Source: Burkholderiales bacterium
Lineage (GTDB): Bacteria > Pseudomonadota > Gammaproteobacteria > Burkholderiales > SG8-39
Direction of reading: 5' to 3'
Assembly: GCA_020845995.1 (NCBI GenBank)
Contig: JADLES010000173.1
Location: forward strand, 1 to 40,661
DNA length: 40,661 bases
Made by a program: the position numbers and the translations under genes. Positions within the stretch are counted from its first letter, which is position 1. Every line of letters starts with the position of its first letter. Below the pieces are notes generated by a model that saw nothing but the letters and a program-made list of their open reading frames with translations, was not told the DNA's origin and searched no databases. Of the stretch, positions 23,599 through 33,152 are shown piece by piece.

Positions 23599-25169
23599 GC
23601 CGCATCCCCCGCCGCCCACTGCCGCAGCGCCTGCTTGTCGGTTTTCGACACCGAGGTCTTGGGCAGCGCCGCGACGATGCGGATGCGCGCCGGCAGCTTG
23701 TAGCGCGCGAGATTGGCGCGGCAGTGCTCGAGCAGCTCGCCGCCCTCGGCGCTCGCGCCGGGACGCAGCACGGCGTAGGCGACCGGCAGCTCGCCGCGGT
23801 AGTCGTCCTTCACGCCGACCACCGCCGCCTCGAGCACCGCGGGATGCATCACCAGCACCTCCTCCAGCTCGCGCGGGTAGACGTTGTAGCCGCCCACGAT
23901 CAGCATGTCTTTCTTGCGGTCGCGGATGTACAGGGTGCCCTCGGCATCGAACTCGCCGATATCGCCGGTGTAGAGCCAGCCGCCGCGCAGCGCCTGCGCC
24001 GTCTCCTGCGGCAGGTTGCGGTAGCCGCGCATGAGCTGCGGCCCGCGCGCGCGGATCTCGCCGCGCTCGCCAGCGTCCAGCACGCGCGTACCGCTTTCGA
24101 GGTCCACGATCTCGATCTCGGTGCCGGGCACCGGCACGCCCACCGAGCCGGGCTTCACCACGCCGTGCACCGGGTTGAACGAGAGCACCGGCCCCGCCTC
24201 GGTCTGGCCGTAGCCTTCGTACACCGGCGCGCCGACCGCCTCGCGCCAGCGCTTGAGCGTCTGCTCCGGGAGCGCCGCGGCGCCGGAATAGCAGGTGTGC
24301 ACCGAGCGCCAGTCGGTGCCGGCGAAGCGCGGGTGCGCAAGCAGCCCGGTGAACACCGTCGGGCTCCCCGGAAAGATGGTGATGCGCTCCTTCTCCACCG
24401 CCGCGAGCACGTCCTCGGGCGTGTAGCGTGGCAGCAGCACGAGCGTCCCGCCGCACCACGCCGCGAGAAACAGCCCCATCGCCATGCCATAGGAATGCGA
24501 CACCGGCATCATGCACAGGATGCGCTCGCCCGCGCGCGTGGGCAGCAGGCCTTCGCGCTGCGCCACGTTGGTGGCGATCGCGGCATGCGCGAGGTCCACG
24601 CCCTTGGGCCGCCCCGTGGTGCCGCCGGTGTATTGCAGCAGCGCGAGGTCCTCGCGCGCGGGAAGATTCCCCGGCGCGAGCCCGTCCCCGCGCCAGGCAT
24701 CGAGCAGGCGGGCGCCCGCGCCCACCGCGATGACGCGAGCCACGCCGGCGGCGCGGGCAAGGGGCGCGGCGCTCGCCTCCAGCGCGGCGTCCACGACGAG
24801 CACGCGCGGCGCCGCGTCGCGCAGAATGAGGTCCAGTTCGCGCGCGGTGTATAGCGGATTGAGCGGCACGTGCTGCGCGCCCGCGGCGAGCGCCCCGTAG
24901 GCGGCGACGCAGGCCTCGATCGAGTTGCCGAGCAGGGTGGCGACGCGCCCGCCGCGCGCGCCGAGCGACTCCAGCTCGCGCGCGAAGCCCGCGGCGCAGG
25001 ACAGGGTTTCGCCGTAGCGCAGGCGCCGCCCGCCGCTGACGAGCGCTTCGGCCTGCGGCGCCGCGCCCGCCGCCTCGACGAGCAGGTGCACGACGGTCGG
25101 AACGCTGCGCTCCGGCATTCGCGCGCCCGGCTTCTCCGGGGACATGCGGGACGGCTCCGGCGCCTTCAT
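23595..25169 (-). CDS. Acyl-CoA synthetase (class I adenylate-forming ligase)
   Basis: A 524-residue ligase that activates a carboxylic acid with ATP and CoA. The start at 25169 gives an ATGA overlap with the MeaB-GalT fusion gene; the frame continues upstream only as noise. Motifs in order: LLQYTGGTTGRPKGVDLAHA (P-loop), YEGYGQTEAGPVLSF (A5), TGDIGEFDAEGTLYIRDRKK (A7/A8 hinge), GGYNVYPRELEEVL, and TSVSKTDKQALRQ with the C-terminal catalytic Lys. The layout fits medium/long-chain or aryl-acid ligases; the substrate is not deducible. It is the second ligase of the operon and may activate a side product or entry substrate. Confidence 0.88.
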   Translation of the reverse strand: MKAPEPSRMSPEKPGARMPERSVPTVVHLLVEAAGAAPQAEALVSGGRRLRYGETLSCAAGFARELESLGARGGRVATLLGNSIEACVAAYGALAAGAQHVPLNPLYTARELDLILRDAAPRVLVVDAALEASAAPLARAAGVARVIAVGAGARLLDAWRGDGLAPGNLPAREDLALLQYTGGTTGRPKGVDLAHAAIATNVAQREGLLPTRAGERILCMMPVSHSYGMAMGLFLAAWCGGTLVLLPRYTPEDVLAAVEKERITIFPGSPTVFTGLLAHPRFAGTDWRSVHTCYSGAAALPEQTLKRWREAVGAPVYEGYGQTEAGPVLSFNPVHGVVKPGSVGVPVPGTEIEIVDLESGTRVLDAGERGEIRARGPQLMRGYRNLPQETAQALRGGWLYTGDIGEFDAEGTLYIRDRKKDMLIVGGYNVYPRELEEVLVMHPAVLEAAVVGVKDDYRGELPVAYAVLRPGASAEGGELLEHCRANLARYKLPARIRIVAALPKTSVSKTDKQALRQWAAGDAA

Positions 25170-26977
25170 GCGGCGGCGAGCGCCTCGCGCAGCGCCGCGG
25201 CATGCGCCTCCGGGCGCACCATGCCGAACTTCTCGCCGAGCAGCAGCTGCAGGTAGGCCACGTCCGAATTGTGCAGCTGCGGATGCAGGTAGAAGCGCGG
25301 CAGCAGGCGCGCGCCCAGCCAATGCCGCCCGGAGCGCTCGCCCTCGGCATCCGGAAAGAGCGTCAGGTTGAAGCTCCACTGGCCGAGGCGCGCGTAGGCC
25401 GCGGCGAGGCGCGCGAGGGACTGCGCGAAGGTCTCGAGGTCGGCGTCGCTGCACTCGCCGAGGGTGGCGCGCTCGGCGAGGAGCGCCTGCGCGTCGCCGA
25501 GCATGCCCACCGGGCAGAACGGCGTCCACCACGTCACGCGGCCCTGCTCGAGGACCAAGCGCTCGCCCGCCGCGCGCTCGGCATCGAGCAGCGCGCGCGG
25601 CCAGGGCACGCCGCGGCGCTCGAGAAAGCGCGTCTCCGCCTCCAGCTCGCGCCGCAGCGCGTTGCCCGGCGTGTCGGTGACCACCACCTGCATGTGCGGG
25701 TGCACCTGCGAGGCGCCCGACGGCGGCATGTAGTTCCAGGTGACGATTCCCCAGGCTTCGCGCCCCGCCATGGTCGCCGCGGCGCGCGCGATGAAGTCGC
25801 GCGCCAGCTTGAGCGAGTCAGCGATCACCGCCGCGTCGAGCGCCTGCATCGGCGCGAAGTGCGCGCGCTGCATCACCACGATCGCCGAGACGTCGTCGTA
25901 GGGAAACAGGTTCGGCACCAGCAGCGCCTCGCCGCGCGCCATGCGGCCGCCGGGGACCAGCGCATCGGGGTAGCGCGGGGTGATCGCCTCGACGCGCTCG
26001 GGGCAGAAAGGGCAGCCCGCGCGCGTGCCTTCGGCGAGCGGCGCGAGGTCGGGCACCTGGCGCGGCGGCACGGCGAAGTGGCAGATGCGCGCCGTCTCGC
26101 CGGTGAGCGGATCCTCGCGCACCTCGCTTTCGATCTCCACGAGCGCGAAGTCGCGCCGCGGGTCGTGAATGCGCGCGCTCTTGCGGCGCACGCGGTATTC
26201 GACTGCCGGCGCCGCCGCCGCGGCCCGCCCGCCGCTCCAGGCCCGGTGGCGCTCGACCTGATCGAGCAGCTCCGCGACGCCCTCGCCCGTGATCGCCACC
26301 GTGCGCACGATCGGCGGCGTCCAGTCCGTGCGCTTGCGAATCGCCAGCATCGCGCGCAGCTCCTCTTCGGCGCGCGCGGCGTGCGGCCGGTCGGCCTTGT
26401 TGACGACGAAAATGTCGGCAATCTCGAGAATGCCGGCCTTGATCGCCTGCACCTCGTCGCCCATGTCCGGCGGGCACAGCACGAGCCGCGTGCCGGCGAC
26501 CTCGGCGATCTCGACCTCCGACTGGCCCGCGCCGACCGTCTCCACGATCACGGTGTCGAAACGCGCCGCCTCGAGCACCCCGATCGCCGCGCGCGCGGCG
26601 CGCGCAAGGCCCCCCAGCCTGCCGCGCGCCGCAAGCGAGCGGATGAAGACGCGCTCGTCGTGCTGGTGCTCGCTCATGCGCAGGCGGTCGCCGAGCACCG
26701 CCCCGCCGGACACGGGGCTCGACGGATCCACCGCCACGACGGCCACGCTTGCGCCCCGGCGCAGCAGTTCGCCAATGAGCGCGCTGACGAGCGTGGATTT
26801 GCCCACGCCCGCCGGCCCGGTGACGCCGAGCACGCGGGCGCCTCCCGCGCGCCCGGAGATCGCCGCGCGCACCGCCCCCGCGTCCGCCGTCTCGTTCTCG
26901 AGCGCCGAGATGGCGCGCGCGATCGCGCCGCGGTCGCGCGCGGCGATGCGCGCGGCCCAGTCCGAACCCAGGTTCAT
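25166..26977 (-). CDS. Fusion: MeaB/ArgK-type GTPase with a GalT-like (HPHxQ) nucleotidyl transferase
   Basis: A 603-residue fusion with one continuous frame. Residues 1-255 are a MeaB-type G domain, the chaperone that loads and protects B12-dependent acyl-CoA mutases. P-loop GPAGVGKS is at 54-61, then VVAVDPSSPVSGGAVLGDR, switch VETVGAGQSEVE and NKAD near 192. From about 265 the sequence changes to a galactose-1-phosphate uridylyltransferase/HIT-type domain: CPFC near 322 (zinc pair), NLFPYDDVSAIVV, then QVHPHMQVVVTD near 425, the HPHxQ active site whose second His forms the nucleotidyl intermediate. The usual MeaB C-terminal dimerisation helices appear replaced. The mutase genes lie in the same operon, which supports the GTPase role. 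What is nucleotidylated is unknown. I know of no described protein of this architecture. Confidence 0.82.
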   Translation of the reverse strand: MNLGSDWAARIAARDRGAIARAISALENETADAGAVRAAISGRAGGARVLGVTGPAGVGKSTLVSALIGELLRRGASVAVVAVDPSSPVSGGAVLGDRLRMSEHQHDERVFIRSLAARGRLGGLARAARAAIGVLEAARFDTVIVETVGAGQSEVEIAEVAGTRLVLCPPDMGDEVQAIKAGILEIADIFVVNKADRPHAARAEEELRAMLAIRKRTDWTPPIVRTVAITGEGVAELLDQVERHRAWSGGRAAAAAPAVEYRVRRKSARIHDPRRDFALVEIESEVREDPLTGETARICHFAVPPRQVPDLAPLAEGTRAGCPFCPERVEAITPRYPDALVPGGRMARGEALLVPNLFPYDDVSAIVVMQRAHFAPMQALDAAVIADSLKLARDFIARAAATMAGREAWGIVTWNYMPPSGASQVHPHMQVVVTDTPGNALRRELEAETRFLERRGVPWPRALLDAERAAGERLVLEQGRVTWWTPFCPVGMLGDAQALLAERATLGECSDADLETFAQSLARLAAAYARLGQWSFNLTLFPDAEGERSGRHWLGARLLPRFYLHPQLHNSDVAYLQLLLGEKFGMVRPEAHAAALREALAAA

Positions 26978-26987
26978 GCCCCGGTCC

Positions 26988-27950
26988 TCAGCGTCCCTCG
27001 GGCTTCGCGCCCGTCAGCTCGATCATGCGCCGGTAGCGCGCGATGTCGGTCTTCACCCACGTCTCCAGCTCTTCGGGCGCCCCCGGCGCTGCATCGACGC
27101 CCACGCTGGCCAGGCGCGCCGGGACTTCGGTGCCCTTCAAGGCGGCCACGATCGAGGCATTGAGGCGTTGCACCGCGGCGCGCGGTGTCGCTGCGGGTGC
27201 GAGCACGCCGTACCAGTTGAGCATCACGAATTCCGGGTAGCCCGACTCGCCGAAGGTCTGCACTTCCGGCGCGACGCTCGCGCGCGCCGGGCCGGTGACG
27301 GCGAGCGCGACGAGCTTGCCCGCCTTTGCCTGCCGGATGCCGTTGGCCGCGACGACAAAGGAGTAGCCGACCTGCCCGCCCATCACCGCCGCGAGGGCCG
27401 GCCCGCCGCCCTTGTAGGGCACGTCGATCATGTCGAGCTTCGCCATGCGCTTGAACCATTCGAAGCCGAGGTAATGCGGGCTGGAGGTGCCGAGAGAGGC
27501 GAAGGAGTGCCTGCCCGGATTGGCGCGCGCGCCCGCCACCGCTTCCTCCAGCGTCTTCACGCCCGCGCCGGGGTGCGCAACCAGCATCAGCGGCGAGGTG
27601 GACACGCGCGCGACGAAGGCGAAGTCCTTGAGCGAATCGTAGGGCAGCGCGATGCCGAAGGCGGCGTTGATCGAGTGAAAGTCGGTGGTGAGCAGCAGCG
27701 TGTGGCCATCGGCTTCCGCTCGCGCGGCAAGCTCGGTGGCGATCACCGAGTTGCCGCCGGGGCGGTTGTCCACCACCACCGGCTGACCCAGATCGCGCGA
27801 CAGGTGCTCGCCGAGCGCGCGAGCGGCGACGTCGGTGCCCCCGCCCGGAGGAAACGGCACCAGGATGCGCAGCGGCTTGCTCGGAAAGGCCTGCGCCGAG
27901 GCGGCGGCGCAGGAAGCGGCGAGGACGAGGGCGAGGACGAACCGGATCAT
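26988..27950 (-). CDS. Bug/TctC-family periplasmic solute-binding protein
   Basis: A 320-residue exported receptor. The start at 27950 follows a strong AAGGAGAT and opens a signal peptide MIRFVLALVLAASCAAASAQ, cleaved before FPSKPLRILVPFPPGGGTDV, the family hallmark. Later landmarks are VDNRPGGNSVIATELAAR and FGIALPYDSLKDFAFVARVS. Such proteins bind carboxylates for tripartite tricarboxylate transporters and are greatly expanded in Burkholderiales. No TctA/TctB membrane genes are nearby, so it would work with a remote transporter or as a sensor. It sits 10 nt from its neighbours on both sides in the long operon, suggesting that the pathway substrate is a carboxylic acid. Confidence 0.9.
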   Translation of the reverse strand: MIRFVLALVLAASCAAASAQAFPSKPLRILVPFPPGGGTDVAARALGEHLSRDLGQPVVVDNRPGGNSVIATELAARAEADGHTLLLTTDFHSINAAFGIALPYDSLKDFAFVARVSTSPLMLVAHPGAGVKTLEEAVAGARANPGRHSFASLGTSSPHYLGFEWFKRMAKLDMIDVPYKGGGPALAAVMGGQVGYSFVVAANGIRQAKAGKLVALAVTGPARASVAPEVQTFGESGYPEFVMLNWYGVLAPAATPRAAVQRLNASIVAALKGTEVPARLASVGVDAAPGAPEELETWVKTDIARYRRMIELTGAKPEGR

Positions 27951-27960
27951 GGCATCTCCT

Positions 27961-29121
27961 TCATTTGCGGGGCAGGCTCGGCGCGAGCAGCATCGGACCG
28001 TGCACGGCGAGGTACAGCAGGAACGGCGCCGCCCACAGCAGCGCCGACGCGGCAAGCGCCCATTCGCCGAGGCCGTGCACCGCGTAGGCGAGGCGCACGA
28101 GCGCCGCGGCGAGCATCATGAAGAAGGCGGCTTGCATCGGCGCGGAGGCGCGCAGCGGCCGGCCGGTGTGGCGCAGCGCGACGCGCGTCATCAGCCCGAT
28201 CTTCAGCATGCCGTAGGCGCCGATCGTGAAGGCGTGAATCCAGGCTTCGCGCGGCACCGCCGGCACGAGCTCGGATACCGCGCGCAGCAGGAGCGCCGCG
28301 ATCAGCCACGCATAGCCCGCGTGAATGCTCCACAGGAGCGGCTCGGCCAGCGTGCGCCAGCCGCGCCAGCGCGCGAAGCGCCAGGCGTGTACCGCGGCCG
28401 CCGCGAGCGCCGCCGCGCCGGCCCAGGACGCACCCGAGAGATCCGCCCAGGCGAACACCGCCATCGCGACCGCCGTCGCGAATTCGAGCGGCAGGAGGAT
28501 CGCCGCGGCGCGCTCGCCACGCGCGTGCAGCCAGCGGCGCGTGAACGCGGGCACGAACAGTCCGCCGTACAGCGTGAACAGGAATGCGAGCGCGTGCACG
28601 CCGAGCATGAGCGCCCAGCGCGCATCGGCTTCGGCGCCGCGCGCGAGCGCGAGGTGAAACGCGACGTTCGCCCCCGCGAACGCCGCGAGCGGCGGTAGTG
28701 TCCACCAGAACAAGCGCCGCCGCGCCCGCCGCAACGTCGTGAAGAGCAGCAGCGCGAGCGCCGGGAAGAGCAGGCAGTCGGCCAGCGCAGAGATCGGCGC
28801 GCCGAGCCACGGCAGTCCAAGCACCGCCGCGCGGCCCGCCAGCCAGATCGCCGCGAGGAGCACGAGCTTGCCGCGCGCCAGCTCGGCGGCGCCCGACCAG
28901 CTCGGCAGCGCGGTGAGCAGCACCCCGCACACCAGCGCCCCGGCGAAACCGAACAGCAGCTCGTGCGCGTGCAGCAGCGGCGAGGGCAGGCCCGCAGCGG
29001 GGAGCATCCATCCGCCCAGGCGCGCGCCATACCAGTACGCGATGAGCAGCGGCCCGTAGGCGGCCGCCGCGAGGAAGAACGGCCGGAAGCCGCTCGACCA
29101 GACCGCGGCGCCGCGGCTCAA
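27961..29121 (-). CDS. NnrS family membrane protein
   Basis: A 386-residue polytopic membrane protein with about 12 hydrophobic segments. [20 protein letters not shown] at the start and [20 protein letters not shown] are the NnrS signatures; further histidine-bearing helices read [20 protein letters not shown] and [10 protein letters not shown]. NnrS proteins are heme- and copper-containing and are linked to nitric-oxide tolerance and denitrification. I choose a TTG start at 29121 because it overlaps the CoA-transferase stop (TTGA), as at the next junction upstream, and places the signature near the N-terminus; ATG at 29157 is the alternative. Presence in a catabolic operon is odd and may mean operation under denitrifying conditions. 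Confidence 0.82.
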   Translation of the reverse strand: MSRGAAVWSSGFRPFFLAAAAYGPLLIAYWYGARLGGWMLPAAGLPSPLLHAHELLFGFAGALVCGVLLTALPSWSGAAELARGKLVLLAAIWLAGRAAVLGLPWLGAPISALADCLLFPALALLLFTTLRRARRRLFWWTLPPLAAFAGANVAFHLALARGAEADARWALMLGVHALAFLFTLYGGLFVPAFTRRWLHARGERAAAILLPLEFATAVAMAVFAWADLSGASWAGAAALAAAAVHAWRFARWRGWRTLAEPLLWSIHAGYAWLIAALLLRAVSELVPAVPREAWIHAFTIGAYGMLKIGLMTRVALRHTGRPLRASAPMQAAFFMMLAAALVRLAYAVHGLGEWALAASALLWAAPFLLYLAVHGPMLLAPSLPRK

Positions 29122-30311
29122 CGCGGAATGACGCCCGCGGACGCGAGCGCGCGGCATTCCGCATCGGTAAACCCCGCCTCGCGCAGCACCGGCTGCGTGT
29201 GCTCGCCGTACTTGGGCGGAAAGCGGAACTCGCGCGCAGCGCCGGGCAGGTCCACGGCCATCGGCTGCATGCGCACGCGCTTGCCGCCGGGCATCACGGT
29301 CGCGGTGAGGCGGCTGCGCAGCGCTTCCAACTCGCGCACCGACTGCACGCCGTTGATGCGAGCGTGCGGGATGGTCGCCGCGCGCAGGTCCGCCATCGCC
29401 TCCTCCAGCGAGAGCTTCGCTGTGAGCGCGGCGATGTCGCGCTGCAGCTGCGCGCGACCGCGGATGCGGCCTTCGTTGGTCCCGCGCTCCTCGGTGGCGA
29501 GCGAGGCAAAGCGCGGCAGCGCGGTGAGGCGCTGCCACTGCACATCGCTGCCGATCGCCATGTAGAAGAAGCCGTCGCGCGCCGGGTAGACGTTGGTCGG
29601 CACGAACTTGCGGTGCTCGTTGCCCGCGCGCGTGATCTCCCAGGGCTCGCAGTCAAAATCCACCAGCGGCAGCGTGGTGATGAGCCAGGAGGCGGCCGCC
29701 TGCAGCATGGAAACGTGGATCTCGCGGCCGCGGCCGGTTTCGGCGCGCTCGGCGAGCGCGAGCATCACGTTGGCGTACACCTCGTCGCCGGCCTTCAGGT
29801 CGATCACCGGCACGCCGCACAGCACCGGCGTGCCGTTCGGGTCGCCCGTCAGCTCGACGTAGCCCGCCATCGCCTGCATCACCGGGTCGTAGCCCGGCGC
29901 CTCGGGGTACTCGGGCCCGAGCGCCGAGATGCCCGCCCAGATGAGGTCTGGCTTCACCGCCGAGAGCGTGGCGTAGTCGATGCCGAGCGGCGCGTAGCGT
30001 TCGGGAATCGTATTGCAGCAGAACACATCCGCGTTCAATTCACGAATGATCCTCTTCAGGACCTCGCGGCCCTCGACGCTCTTGAGGTTGAGCGCGATCG
30101 CTTCCTTGCCGACGTTGGGCGCGATGTAGTAGCTGCGCCGGTCGTCGTCCGCGACGCGGCTGCCGATGTAGCGGTTCGGGTCGCCCGGCAAGCCCTTTCC
30201 CGAGCCCAGCGCCTCGATGCGGATCACGCGCCAGCCGAGCTGCACGAAGCGCAGCGTGGCGTACGGCATGGAGAGCGCCTGCTCGAGGCTGAGGACGGTG
30301 CGCTTCTTCAA
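29118..30311 (-). CDS. Class III (CaiB/BaiF family) CoA-transferase
   Basis: A 397-residue enzyme moving CoA between carboxylic acids through an enzyme-acyl anhydride. The TTG start at 30311 overlaps the molybdenum-subunit stop (TTGA) and gives the family N-terminus [20 protein letters not shown] then [27 protein letters not shown] and the [20 protein letters not shown] segment follow; the Asp in PVID aligns with the catalytic Asp of formyl-CoA transferase. [16 protein letters not shown] closes the core. It may activate the starting acid using a CoA ester released later in the pathway, such as succinyl-CoA. There is no partner subunit, as usual for the class. Confidence 0.88.
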   Translation of the reverse strand: MKKRTVLSLEQALSMPYATLRFVQLGWRVIRIEALGSGKGLPGDPNRYIGSRVADDDRRSYYIAPNVGKEAIALNLKSVEGREVLKRIIRELNADVFCCNTIPERYAPLGIDYATLSAVKPDLIWAGISALGPEYPEAPGYDPVMQAMAGYVELTGDPNGTPVLCGVPVIDLKAGDEVYANVMLALAERAETGRGREIHVSMLQAAASWLITTLPLVDFDCEPWEITRAGNEHRKFVPTNVYPARDGFFYMAIGSDVQWQRLTALPRFASLATEERGTNEGRIRGRAQLQRDIAALTAKLSLEEAMADLRAATIPHARINGVQSVRELEALRSRLTATVMPGGKRVRMQPMAVDLPGAAREFRFPPKYGEHTQPVLREAGFTDAECRALASAGVIPR

Positions 30312-32680
30312 GCCGCCGCGCTCCAGGCCGGCGCCTTTGCCGCGCCGTGCAGCGCGCGGTAGACGTTCTCGGGCGTGAACGGCAGCGCGGTGATGCGCGT
30401 GCCGGTGGCGTTGTAGATCGCGTTGGCCACCGCCGCGGCGATGCAGATCGCCGGCGCCTCGCCCACGCCCTTCGCGCCCTGCGGCCCCTCGCCGTCCAGC
30501 GTCTCGATGAAGCTCACGTCCATCTCCGGGATCTCGGGCGCGGTCACCAGCTTGTAGTCGCGGAAGTTGGGGTTCTTCACCACGCCGCCCTCGACCATCA
30601 GGTCCTCGGTGAGCGCGTAGCCCTGCCCCATGACGATGCCGCCCTCGATCTGACCTTCGATCCCGAGGCGGTTGAGCACTCGCCCCACGTCGTGCGCGCC
30701 GGTGACCTTCAGCAGGCGCACGATGCCGGTCTGCGTGTCCACCTCGATCTCGCAGACCTGCGTCGCCCAGGCATACGCCGCCGACACGTCGCCCTTGAAC
30801 CCCTTGTCCTGGTGCTTGCTCGGCGGCTCGTAGTAGAAGGTGGTCATCACCAGTTCCGCGCGGTCGGAAAAGTGCAGCCCGCGCAGGAACTTGCCCAGCT
30901 CGAAGAGCTTTTCCTTCCCGGAACGGACGATGTATCCGCTTTGCAGGGAAAGCTCGTTCTCCGGCACCCCGGCTTTCGCAGCGGCGGCGGCAAGGATTTT
31001 CGCCTTGGCCTTCTTCGCCGCGCCGATCGCCGAGTTGCCGGCGATGAAGGTGGTGCGCGAGGCGTGCACGCCCACGTCCCAGGGCGTGATGTCGGTGTCG
31101 TTGTTGACCACCGTCACCGCCGAGAGCGGCAGCCCCAGCTCCTCGCACACCAGCTGCGAGAGCACGGTCTCCGAGCCCTGGCCGATTTCGGAGGCGCCGG
31201 TCATCAGCGTGACGTGCGCGAAGTCGTCGATCTTGAGGATCGTGCCGCAGCCGTCGGAGGGGTAGATCTTGGCGCCGCCGCCTACATGCAGCATCGAGGC
31301 GATGCCCACGCCGCGCTTCACCGGGTTCGGGTCCTTCCAGCGCGCTCGGTTCTCGGCCTGCTTCCTGAGGAACTCCGAGCGCGCGGCCGCCGTGGCGAGG
31401 CAATCCTTGAAGCCGCAGCTCTTGAAGTGCATGCCCTGCGGGGTGACCTCGCCCGGGTCCTGCGCGTTCTTCAGCCGGAAGGCGAGCCCGTCCATGCCGA
31501 CGGCTTCGGCGAGCTTGTCCATATGCGCCTCCACCGCGAAGGTCGCCTGCAGGTTGCCGTAGCCGCGGAAGGAGCCCGCATAGGGGTTGTTGGTGTACAC
31601 CGCGCGCGTCAGGTACTGGCAGTGCGGCACGCGGTAGAGGGACGAGATCGTCTGCATCATGACGAACGGCGTGGTCGCGCCCCAGGAGGTGTAGGCGCCG
31701 TTGTCGTGCACCGTCTCCACCGTGCGGAAGGTGAGCGCGCCGTCCTTGCGGCAGCCCGAACGCAGCTTGAGCAGCACCGGCTGGCGCGTGGGCGAGGCGA
31801 GGAACTCCTCCTCGCGCGTAAACACCATCTTCACCGGGCGCCGCGTGATCTTCGCGAGGAAAATGACGATCGGCTCGAACGGGTAGATGTCGAGCTTGGA
31901 GCCGAAGCCGCCGCCGATCGGCGGCTGGATGATGCGGATGCGCGCCGGGTCGATGCCGAGCAGCTCGGCAAACTCGCGCTTGTGCAGGAACGGCACCTGG
32001 GTGTTGGAGTACAGCAGCAGGTTGCCGTTCGGATCGAACTCGGCGATCACGCCCGAGATGCCCATGCAGCAATGCGTCACGTAGTGCAGCTTGAAGACGT
32101 CCTCGACCACGAAGTCGGACTCGGCCTCGCCCTTTGCGACGTCGCCCTGCGCGTATTCGAAGGTCATGGCGATGTTGTCGGGCTTGCCGGCGAATGCGAC
32201 CGGCGCGCCGGCGGACTTCAGGTGCGGGCTCGAATCGGCGCCGTGCGGCTCGGGGTGGATGAGCGGCGCGCCGGGCGCAAGGGCCTGGTCGGGCGTGGCG
32301 ACCACCGGCAGCGGCTCGTACTGCACGCGGATCAGCCTGAGCGCGGTCTCGGCGATCTCCTCGGAGTCGGCGGCGACCGCCGCCACCTCGTCGCGCAGGC
32401 TCCTCACGCGGTCGGTCTTGAGCGGCAGGTGATCCTTGGCGACGCCGATCGGCCGCTGCCAGGGCACATCCGCCGCCGTGATCACGGCGTGCACGCCAGC
32501 CAGCGCCTTCGCCGCGCTGGTGTCGATCGAGACGATGCGCGCATGCACCTGTGCTGAGCGCAGGATTTTCGCGTGCAGCGCGCCGGGCACCTCCAGGTCG
32601 TGGATGTAGCGCGTCTTGCCGCTCGCCTTGTCGGGCGCGTCCAGCTTCGGGATGCGTTTGCCGATCAGGGTCTCACTCAT
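30308..32680 (-). CDS. Molybdenum hydroxylase large subunit (xanthine dehydrogenase family)
   Basis: A 790-residue molybdopterin-cytosine-dinucleotide-type subunit. The start [20 protein letters not shown] at 32680 overlaps the 2Fe-2S subunit end by 8 nt. Landmarks are the early [20 protein letters not shown], the Mo-site loop [18 protein letters not shown] near residue 257, [20 protein letters not shown], and the catalytic-base region [20 protein letters not shown] near residue 741. The CO-dehydrogenase loop AYRCSFR is absent, so this is not CoxL. It most likely hydroxylates an unactivated C-H of an aromatic, heteroaromatic or acyl-CoA substrate with water as oxygen donor. No XdhC- or MobA-like maturation gene is in the window. 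Confidence 0.93.
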   Translation of the reverse strand: MSETLIGKRIPKLDAPDKASGKTRYIHDLEVPGALHAKILRSAQVHARIVSIDTSAAKALAGVHAVITAADVPWQRPIGVAKDHLPLKTDRVRSLRDEVAAVAADSEEIAETALRLIRVQYEPLPVVATPDQALAPGAPLIHPEPHGADSSPHLKSAGAPVAFAGKPDNIAMTFEYAQGDVAKGEAESDFVVEDVFKLHYVTHCCMGISGVIAEFDPNGNLLLYSNTQVPFLHKREFAELLGIDPARIRIIQPPIGGGFGSKLDIYPFEPIVIFLAKITRRPVKMVFTREEEFLASPTRQPVLLKLRSGCRKDGALTFRTVETVHDNGAYTSWGATTPFVMMQTISSLYRVPHCQYLTRAVYTNNPYAGSFRGYGNLQATFAVEAHMDKLAEAVGMDGLAFRLKNAQDPGEVTPQGMHFKSCGFKDCLATAAARSEFLRKQAENRARWKDPNPVKRGVGIASMLHVGGGAKIYPSDGCGTILKIDDFAHVTLMTGASEIGQGSETVLSQLVCEELGLPLSAVTVVNNDTDITPWDVGVHASRTTFIAGNSAIGAAKKAKAKILAAAAAKAGVPENELSLQSGYIVRSGKEKLFELGKFLRGLHFSDRAELVMTTFYYEPPSKHQDKGFKGDVSAAYAWATQVCEIEVDTQTGIVRLLKVTGAHDVGRVLNRLGIEGQIEGGIVMGQGYALTEDLMVEGGVVKNPNFRDYKLVTAPEIPEMDVSFIETLDGEGPQGAKGVGEAPAICIAAAVANAIYNATGTRITALPFTPENVYRALHGAAKAPAWSAAA

Positions 32681-33152
32681 GGGATTTTTCCGTAGCGGCG
32701 GTTGCAATGGCGTCGATGATCTTGCGGTAGCCCGTGCAGCGGCAGAGATTCCCCTCGATGCCGCGCCGGATCTCGGTCTCGGTCGCGCAAGGCTGGCGCT
32801 CGATCAGGCTGCTCGCCTGCACCATCAGCCCCGGCGTGCAAAAACCGCACTGCACCGCCCCGTTGGCGACGAACGCGTCGCGCAGGCGCTCGCCGCGCGG
32901 CGTGGTCGCCACGCCCTCGATGGTGACCAGCTCGCGCCCGTCGCAGTCGGCGGCGAACAGCAGGCAGGAATTCATGCTGCGGCCGTCCACCAGGATCGTG
33001 CAGGCGCCGCATTCGCCCTCGCCGCAGCCGTACTTGGTGCCGGTCAGGCCGAGCTTGTCGCGCAGCATTTCCAGCGCGCTCATGCCGGCGGGCACGTTGA
33101 GTTCCCGCTTCACCCCGTTCAGGGTGAAGGCGATGTCACATCCTGCAGGCAT
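32673..33152 (-). CDS. Molybdenum hydroxylase small subunit, two [2Fe-2S] clusters
   Basis: A 159-residue electron-transfer subunit of normal length. The plant-ferredoxin-like N-terminal cluster uses Cys43, Cys48, Cys51 and Cys63 (YGCGEGECGACTILVDG). The helical C-terminal cluster uses CGFC (102-105) and CRC (137-139), in QCGFCTPGLMVQASSLIE and EGNLCRCTGYRKIIDAI. It passes electrons from the molybdenum centre to the FAD subunit. Its start lies inside the end of the FAD-subunit gene (17-nt overlap) and its end overlaps the large subunit. No extra Fe-S motif is present. Confidence 0.95.
   Translation of the reverse strand: MPAGCDIAFTLNGVKRELNVPAGMSALEMLRDKLGLTGTKYGCGEGECGACTILVDGRSMNSCLLFAADCDGRELVTIEGVATTPRGERLRDAFVANGAVQCGFCTPGLMVQASSLIERQPCATETEIRRGIEGNLCRCTGYRKIIDAIATAATEKSHE

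Noticed and set aside
30312..32072. N-terminal extension of the CoA-transferase frame
   Set aside because: It is an alternative frame of the molybdenum large subunit; the TTGA overlap at 30308-30311 and family N-terminus fix the start.
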